Of a stretch of 64,000 nucleotides of DNA, positions 56,788-64,000 are shown piece by piece. Position 1 is the first letter of the stretch, and each line of letters starts with the position of its first letter. Under the pieces are notes generated by a model. It ran no database searches. It saw only the letters and a list, made by a program, of their open reading frames with translations, and was not told where the DNA came from. The translations under genes and the position numbers were made by a program. Origin of the DNA: Gymnopus androsaceus JB14 (lineage: Eukaryota > Basidiomycota > Agaricomycetes > Agaricales > Omphalotaceae); contig ML769536.1 of assembly GCA_009733575.1 (NCBI GenBank), positions 1 through 64,000 of the forward strand, given 5' to 3'.

Positions 56788-58362
56788 TTATAGTGAGAGT
56801 AGTCCACATCCTGCATCACCTTGACCGACACTACGCTGGAACGTATTGAGAGGGATACTAAACCCCCCGTTCCTCATTGTATTGGTCCTTTGTCCGGTGG
56901 GAGGAGTCATGACCATGACGATGCTGGACACTGCTCCACGATGTCGTGGTTCCTTGCTCTGGAGCACGAAGTTGAGGATGAGGCGGCAACAGAGAACTTG
57001 CGTAAGGATGAGGGCCAGGAAAGCTACGTTAATTCGAGGAATTAACATCGGATATTGGTAAAATGAATTCGATGAAAGAAACCACTTACAATTGATGTTT
57101 TGAATGTTCGCATCACTTTGGAACATGAATGCAGCCTATAAAACGTCAACAGCTGTCTGCAGGAATGACCAAAACAAAGGCCAGAAAGCTTTCAGGATCG
57201 CCACTCACGTTAATCACATTGATCACAGCGATAGCCTGTAGATGAATATTCTTGAGCACCAAGTAGAAAGAGCGACCATCAGCGAGAAAATCTCTCACAA
57301 CAAAATACAGCAGCCCCTCCCTAACAAAAGTTTTGACGATGTTGCTCTTAACCCCCAAACGTTTCAGTTGAATAGCCTGCAGATTCTACTTTTAGCTATC
57401 GGAAAGCAGACCAATCAGAATCGCTTGCCTTCATTCCTGTTAACCCCGTGCATATCCTGTGAATGTTTGTTGACGTTTAGTCATCGGAAAGCAATCCAGC
57501 TCTCGACCGACTCACAGATCAAAAACTACAGGGCAAAGCCAAAATCCCATAACGATATGTTTTCCAGGGGCATCGCTCGCGGTACAAAGACCAACGGTAC
57601 CATAGACCAAAGCCGTTTGATGCACTCCTGCGATGGCGACGTAGAGTAGATACGCTGTTTCCCCGAGAAGCAAGAGAACAAGGGGGATACCGATGCTGCG
57701 TTGTTTGCTGAGGAAAGCGTAGGTTCGGATGGCGAGAATTGCCTCTACACAATACAGTGAGAACATGAATATCGAGCGAGAAATCAATCCTTACCGGAGC
57801 CAAGTGTCACCCACATGCAAGTCGCGGCGATGATATAGTGGCTGTAAATCAAGTTCCAGACAGCGAGCCTCTTTGAATCGAGAAGATAGGATTCCTACAG
57901 TGATTTACATGCATTCACAGTAAAATCCCCATTAAAAAGCCACAAGTTCAAACTGAAACACAAAAGACCGTAGTATCGATTCCAGAGATAGAGGAACTTG
58001 ACTAGAGACCATTCGCGTCGCCAGACTCGTTCCAATTCCGCTGAGATTGGAGAGACGCGTAAGGCAGAGGTTTTGTTTAGAGGAATTAAGATATCTACCT
58101 GGTAGACACGCGAGCCAATCCCAAACAGCGAGAGTAACCTTGAGGAGAGGACGAAGACAACAAACAACAAAAACAGTGAAACAGTCGTCAGAATTGACTT
58201 TGGAAATCGAGATGGAACGACCAGACTCACCATACACGACGTATACACCTGCAGCACATGAACTAGCCATAACCCGACAGCGACAGTCTCGACAATATCG
58301 GAAGTCTCGTCAGGATACAAAGCTGCCGCCTCGTACTTGCTCAGTTGCGATACTCCTATCAT
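56788..58362 (-). CDS. DUF6533-type seven-pass membrane protein, ten exons
   Basis: Exons, from the start: 58362-58249, 58138-58099, 58040-57919, 57894-57795, 57744-57516, 57456-57429, 57376-57299, 57235-57209, 57135-57090 and 57023-56788. They keep phase throughout and give about 339 residues. The N-terminal DUF6533 signature reads LAVWDWLACLPAELERVWRR then EWSLVKFLYLWNRYYGLL. Further helices include LIYSHYIIAATCMWVTLGSE, AILAIRTYAFL, IPLVLLLLGETAYLLYVAIA and ALILTQVLCCRLIL near the end, in the usual family order and length. The family is abundant in basidiomycetes; its function is unknown. Two oddities: the 57377-57428 intron is GC-AG, and exons 3 and 4 are separated by only 24 in-frame bases bounded by GT and TAG (57895-57918), so either a tiny intron or a nonsense codon interrupts the frame. 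Confidence 0.7.
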
Positions 58363-58811
58363 ATTTGCGAGATTTGGTGGGTGACTGGCAGGAGACAGAA
58401 ATAAGAAGAGCTCAATCGACGTTCGCTTCATCGCCTACATATATCCAAGCGAAAGCTTGAGCTTTGTTCCGGTTCCGAAGGCAAAAAGCAAATTGTGATA
58501 AACATTTTCCAAGAGAGTCGGTAAAACGATTACCAACTCCCCACCCAACGGTAATCAAACGAACGGTACGCAAAGAGATCCCCGGTATCAACGAGAACCT
58601 TCTGAATATGAGTATAAAGAATGAGACCAGCTGCCGCAAGCGGAAAACAATGCGGAAGAGTCGTACCCTGTCGTACCCATTAGAAACTTGTGACGTTCAC
58701 GTCCTACCAACCGATCGCGTGTACTAGTTTCAGCCGATTTTCGCATTCATATTGTCAGTGAAATCCATTTTCGCCCTAGTTTCCTATTTCGCGCCGCTTC
58801 CACAGAGACAG

Positions 58812-60323
58812 ATGAAGTTTCAACTGAGTTGCAAGGAAGCGATTCCAGAAACAAAGCGATTACTATGTATACTCAGCGCCACGCTAACTTTAATTACTAC
58901 CTGAACAGTGAAGAGCTTCTTCATGCTGTGGTGGAATGCATCGCGTCTGATAATTTCTTCATTAAACGCCAAACACCTGCGCTCAGCAACCGATCTTCTT
59001 CCACTATCAACAGCTAATCGCCAATTGCGACGAATATGCTTGCCATTTCTATTCGCGCATATCGAGTTAAAAGGCGAAAAGAATCTAAAACCAGTGTCTT
59101 GAGAATCAGGCTTTTGCAAGATCGATCAGGTAAGTACACGCAAACAGGTCACTCTACCTTGGTGATAAACGGCCAGAGCAGTCGACGTCTGAGGACATCC
59201 AGATGATGCAACAGCTGCTTCCCCACTTAACGAACCTCTTGCAGATTAAAATCTCGATGTTATAAATTGCCACTCCGTCCTAGCTATCATCGTTCACGAT
59301 GATGATGATGCCGACCTTCCAGCCTTCCAGGCTCAATTGCGTCCATCAGATATATCGAAAATCAGCCTTGAGCTAGGACACCTTGACGACAACCTCGATG
59401 CCTACCTTGCTCGAGGTATACGAGTGAGGTCTGTATATGCAGATGTCCCAGAGGAATAAATGGAGCACGCAACTTTCACGGCCTTCGCGAACTAATGATC
59501 AACTCGAACATGCATTCTTCTCTGTCACTGTCATGGCTCTCCGAATTTACGCGGAGACATCCTTTGTTGAAGAAATCGTCTTTTACACTTGTCTTGTACC
59601 TTTTATCGGTTCATTCATCGACAAGGCGCGCAGAGAGGGAATCGATGAAATGGTAGAGATTCACGGGTTTTCTGTTACACGTATCAATCCGGCAGCATCG
59701 TCATCTCCAGAGCCTCTTAGCGAATGGTATTGTCTCTGGACTGGAATGCACCTATACGTTTTCGAGTGGTCGGCAAAGTTTTTGCATTTCGTGCATTCAC
59801 CGTTTCTAAAATCTCAGCCTTGACTATCGAAATTAATTCGAGGAATCAGTTCCTTGTCCCCTTTGTATGTTGTTCCGCTCTCTTTTTTCTTCCTTCAACA
59901 ACAACAATATAGGATGAACTTGTTGACTCGCTCCGTCGCTTTTCTTCGCTCCGTCCAGCTAACCTAGTGGACGTTGGAAGACGTCCCATAGCCGGCCCTT
60001 ATAACCTAGTGGATGCGTTGATCCCGCATTGCGTGTCAGGTATCGAGGCGTTCTATGTTGAAGACATCTGGGTGACATCTTCGAATGCGGGGAGATTCTG
60101 GCCTATCCAGGGATGGCTCAATATACAAACCTCAGATGAAGGACGTGCCATCTCGGTTACGAAACAAAGTATTCTGACATTACCTGTTATGTTTAATGAG
60201 GAGGTTTCTTTTTCCGTGTCTGGTCATTACAATAAGATAGTAAAGGTAGAGCTCCGAATCAGAGAGACGTTGTTCACTGTGAGCGGGAGAAAAGAATGTA
60301 TAACGACACCCGAGCCTTCCTAA
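58812..60323 (+). pseudogene. F-box-like protein, frame-broken
   Basis: The second block (from 58909, after a possible 42-nt intron) has LLPLSTANRQLRRICLPFLF followed by AHIELKGEKNLK, matching the F-box-like start of many basidiomycete proteins. Downstream, a different frame reads FHGLRELMINSNM then LSLSWLSEFTRRHPLLKK, a typical repeat-like segment of these proteins. The last block, 59725-59871 joined to 59914-60323 through a 42-nt intron, reads WNAPIRFRVVGKVFAFRAFT to DELVDSLRRFSSLRPANLVD and ends TTPEPS. F-box proteins recruit substrates to SCF ubiquitin ligases; that role would be by family. At least three single-base frame changes (near 59095, 59455 and 59725) must be assumed to read it through. 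Confidence 0.5.
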
Positions 60324-60616
60324 AACTAGGGAAGATGTCGACAGCGCTCAGTAAGGTATCTTGTACCTGCGCTCGTGCACACGTACGCAATATTAGCATC
60401 CAGATGAATCGCAGTAGTATGAGCTTCGAATGGTATGGAAGTAACGGAACAAAGTCCGACTGATGCTATAGTCACGCGGCAAGTAAACAAAGTACAAGAG
60501 TTGGCTACTACCAGGACTATAGGTCGAGGATTCGGGTAGAGTTGGAGGTACGTAGCCAAACATGAAATTTAGCGTAAACTGATCGGCAAACAAGGGACAA
60601 ACTGAGCCGCCCACCA

Positions 60617-63600
60617 ATGTCAGCAAGACAAAACAAAAGGGTTCGAACTAAACGAGTATATCGAGACCGAACTGTGACGACGCTCACTGGAAACGACCGC
60701 GACCAAGACCATTCCTTCTTTCCTATCGCTGGACACGACGCCTCTGCAAATTTCGTCCAATCCCCCACCATGATGCCATCCAATTTCGGCTTTGGTTTCA
60801 ACAGTTTTGTCGGTCCAATGAATAATAATAACAATGGTGTTCAGCAGCAGCAACAGCAGCAGCAGCCATTGCCTTATTTTCCCCAGCAGCAGCCTATCCT
60901 GCCTCCAGGCCAAAATGACCTCGAAATTCTCGAAATTCTCAAAGAACGAATCAAAAGAGGGCAGCATGAATTTTTTCGTGTCGTTCCTAACCCTGCGGCT
61001 CTTGAAAGTCTGTATCTTGGGCCAAAAGCTGCTGAAGAAGATGAAAAAAAACAAGCTTTACGCGAAAACGAAAGTACAGGTGTTATTTCCAAGGTTGAGG
61101 TGCGTATTGGCAATAATAATAATAATAATTCGACATTTATTAACACTTTATTAGGACTCTTCAACTCTTGTTGTACCAGAGAGCTCCAGCAAGAACCCCG
61201 TGCAAGAACCAGCGAAAGAAAACGGCAGCAAGAGCAACGTGGAGACCGTTCCGAGCTTTGCCTGCCAAACCGACCGATAGCAATGGCATCAACGAAAGGC
61301 CGTTGGGCCGAGAGACTTATCCTCCCCCTCTCCCTCTGCCTGCCTCTAGTACTACTGCGAGACGTGGCTCATCCGGCGCAGAATACGCTAGCATTCGCTA
61401 TGGTCCGGTACCGGACAGGCGTGACATGACAAGACCCCACTACGACGCAAGTTACCAGCCGCGCAGGTACGATTCCAAACAAGATCTTCTCGTTCTCGAT
61501 GAACATCGTCGCAGACCTGATGACCGTGACCGTGATCGCCCAATGCCCTACCGACCTGAAGAACGTTACGATCGTGTAGAGCGCATTCCTGAACGTCTTC
61601 CTCCGCCTCCTCCTCGAGTAGACGATCGTCTCGCGTCCTCTTACCGTCCAGACGACCGTCATCGGTACGATGAACCCGTGCCCGTTCCTCGTACCGAAGT
61701 ACCAGTACCTCCAATACCAACAGTCCCGCGTCCCACTCATACGAGCAGGTACAACGAAAATCGTCCGCAAATTGGTGAATCACCAGTCGCTGCTGCTGCT
61801 GCCGCAGAACGTGAACGACAGGCTGCTTTAATTGCGGCTGGATTGGCGCCGCCTTCTTCGAGATCAAGGTTGGGTCCTCCGCTAGTTCGGGCTGTTCCTG
61901 TTGATGATAGGGATAGAGAGCGTCGATCTTCGGCAGGACCTCCTCCGGCTAAGCTTGAAGAGCGTATCAGTGCTCGTGCACCAACGCTACAAGAGCGACT
62001 GTCACTCAGTGGACCTACAGCAGCGGCTAGACCATTATCCTTGGAAGAAAGGCTATCTTCGCATCCGACAACAGGTACAGGTACAGGTAACGACGCTGCC
62101 GCTGCTCCTCCTATTCCCACTGGCCCAGCCAGAACATCCAATGCTACTCCAGCTCCGACAGCTAGTGCCAGTAGTGCTCCCCCGCCTCCGACTTCCGCAT
62201 CGTCTACTACCTCTGCTGCACCTCCTCCAACCTCAGCTGCTACTACTACTTCGACTTCTTCAACAACGACTGACGATACCCGTGTTGTTGACAGACGGAG
62301 TTCTGTATCTGGCGGTACTGCAACAGTTCCTGCTGCTGCTACTGCTACTGCTCCTGCTCCAGCAAGCTACAATCGTGCACCTTCCATAGCTCCTTCTCGG
62401 CCACCTTACGACGAACGTGACCGTGACCGCGATCCAAGACACTCGCATACGATGGATGCGAATCCTTCTGCATCTGCATCTGCGCCTCCGTATACTGGCT
62501 CCTCATATAGACCTGGAGATTCATATGCTGCTCCTGCGCCTCCGAGTCGGAGGTATGCATCCCCTACGCCTTCCGAGAGGGATAGGGATAGACGAAGGCC
62601 GTATCCGTCTCCTCCGCCAGCAGCGCTGTCGTCTGCTCATCCTCATCCTCATCCGCATCCACCGTATGATGATAGAGACAGGGAACGAGAAAGGGATAGG
62701 GATCGACGAGCTGCTCCTCCTCTCCCTCCTGCTTCTGCTGTAAGAGAGTATGTTTATGATGAGCGGGATCGAGACCGGGATAGAGACAGGGAAAGAGATC
62801 GAAGAAGGGATTATCCAGAAGACGACCCTTACTATCGACCTTCTTCCTCTACGGCTCCAGTTCCTTCTCGATTGGCTCCCCCACCACCAATGCCGCCTCC
62901 AGGCGCGTCTGTTCTGTATGTTCCTTTTTTCTTTTTGCTGGCCCTCGCTCATTAGTTCTGACAGTGACCGAGACCGGGATCGGGATCGAGAAAGAGATAG
63001 AGACCGATATGACCCAAGAGGTGCTGGCGTCCCTCTCGCCACATCCATGGCATCTTCCCGTAGCGGAGCTTGGGAAGCTCGTGGAGGCGATCGTGACCGT
63101 GATCGTGACCACGAACGACGTATCTCTTCTTCCTCTGCCTCGGGTGTGCTAATACCTCACTCCTCTCCAGCGGGTTACCCTGGCCCTCCACCGTCGTCCT
63201 CGACGGTGACTCCTCCTCCTCCTCGTAGTAATGGAGGAGGGATTCCTATCCCTCTTTCTGGTCCAGACCCGCGGTATGCGGGTCGATATCCTCCTCCTCC
63301 TGTATCTACTGGAGGACCTGTCCATGCTCATTCTCGTGCTCCGTCGCCTTCTACGCCGTATTCCCGAATCCGACAGCGGAGTCCTAGTCCTAGACGAGTT
63401 GATGACCGGGATCGTGATAGGGATAGAGACAGAGACAGGGAGAGGGATAGGGAAAGAGACAGAGACTCCCGACCTCCAGCGAAACGCGCTAGAGGAGACG
63501 ATCTTTACCCTCCTCTTCCTAGCAACAACAGCTCCTACCCTCCTCCAGGTCCTCCTAATTCGTATCCAGGTTCTTCAGCTTCTGCGCCTTCCGCTCCCCG

Positions 63601-63991
63601 TAGACCAGGCGAATACCCTCCTCCGCCGCCTTTACCTCCTTCCAACTTGCATTCAGCGCATGGATCGCACGGGCATTCGCACATCGGCATGAACCAAGTT
63701 GTTCGTGGGGATCCTCGAGACAGAGATAGAGATAGAGATCGGGACCGGGATGCGTATTATGATCCTCGTCCTCCCCCTCCTGCGCATGCGGAGTATAGTC
63801 GTGGTGGAGGGGGTAGGGATTACCCTCCTCCTCCTCCTCCTCCTGGGAGCTATGATCGTCCGAGGTCTCCGCCGAGGGGTGGAGGAGGTGGAGGGGGTGT
63901 GTATCGCGGTGATCCCAGGGATGTGAGGGATATTAGGGGAGACCCGAGGGATGATAGAAGGTATATGCCTCCTCCGCCGTTACCGAGGTGA
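60617..63991 (+). CDS. Large disordered Pro/Ser- and Arg/Asp-rich protein
   Basis: Exon 1 (60617-61099) encodes a conserved-looking start (RQNKRVRTKRVYRDRTVTT), an Asn run, an eight-Gln run, and a helical NDLEILEILKERIKRGQHEF followed by NPAALESLYLGP. Intron 1 most simply runs 61100-61179; an acceptor at 61154 gives better-looking sequence (SSKNPVQEPAKENGSKSN) but stops within 42 codons. Exon 2 extends to 62915, intron 2 is 62916-62964 (49 nt, phase 2), and exon 3 runs to TGA at 63989-63991: about 1,081 residues. The rest is disordered: RDRDRDRERDRDR blocks, Ser/Thr/Ala tracts, and Pro runs such as YPPPPPPPG. Such RD-rich and Pro-rich tails are common in proteins of RNA processing and transcription; a role there is inference. 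I do not know a named homologue. Confidence 0.6.
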
Positions 63992-64000
63992 CTGTAGCAA

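Noticed and set aside
61369..62141. Minus-strand open frames of 133-159 codons
   Set aside because: They mirror the Arg/Asp- and Pro-rich coding strand; such composition keeps the reverse frames open.

Overview
The window looks like a piece of a basidiomycete (probably Agaricomycete) nuclear genome. Genes are split by short GT-AG introns of about 45-80 nt. Two polytopic membrane proteins, an F-box-like protein, a STAND-like protein and an AAA ATPase resemble families I know from mushrooms and relatives. The DIRS-type retrotransposon, with a tyrosine recombinase and its characteristic gag-like protein, fits the same group. No bacterial, organellar or viral block is seen.

Layout. 1-11.7 kb: repeat-rich, with foldback elements, a decayed IS630/Tc1-mariner transposase (5.4-6.2 kb) and a minus-strand membrane-protein gene (7.9-9.4 kb). 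11.8-17.2 kb: two same-strand genes, a STAND-like protein and a DUF7025-type AAA ATPase, both readable almost end to end but with single-base frame breaks. 17.6-24.8 kb: a nest of MITEs, including a hAT-like foldback with an 8-bp target duplication inserted inside a Tc1-like MITE. 26.3-28.5 kb: an apparently intact AT-hook protein gene. 29.2-34.1 kb: a DIRS element on the minus strand. 34.5-54.8 kb: a segment of about 8.3-8.7 kb present twice, with a partial, indel-rich third copy between. Each copy carries a tRNA-Ala(AGC) gene, with a canonical intron, split by a foldback element of about 310 bp. 56.8-58.4 kb: a DUF6533-type membrane protein on the minus strand. 58.8-60.3 kb: a frame-broken F-box-like gene. 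60.6-64.0 kb: a large disordered Pro/Arg/Asp-rich protein that ends just inside the window.

Most of the informative biology is in the repeats. Several unrelated-looking MITEs are flanked by TA and begin CTGT or CAGT, as Tc1/mariner-type elements do. One of them is present in one duplicate and represented by a TACTGTA footprint in the other. A second family is tied together by CATCAG(C/G)AAA termini and arms made of short degenerate repeats. The many single-base frame breaks in the STAND, AAA and F-box genes, plus the indel-rich middle repeat copy, leave open whether some breaks are assembly errors rather than pseudogenisation. Coordinates of spliced genes were deduced by eye from frames and splice signals.
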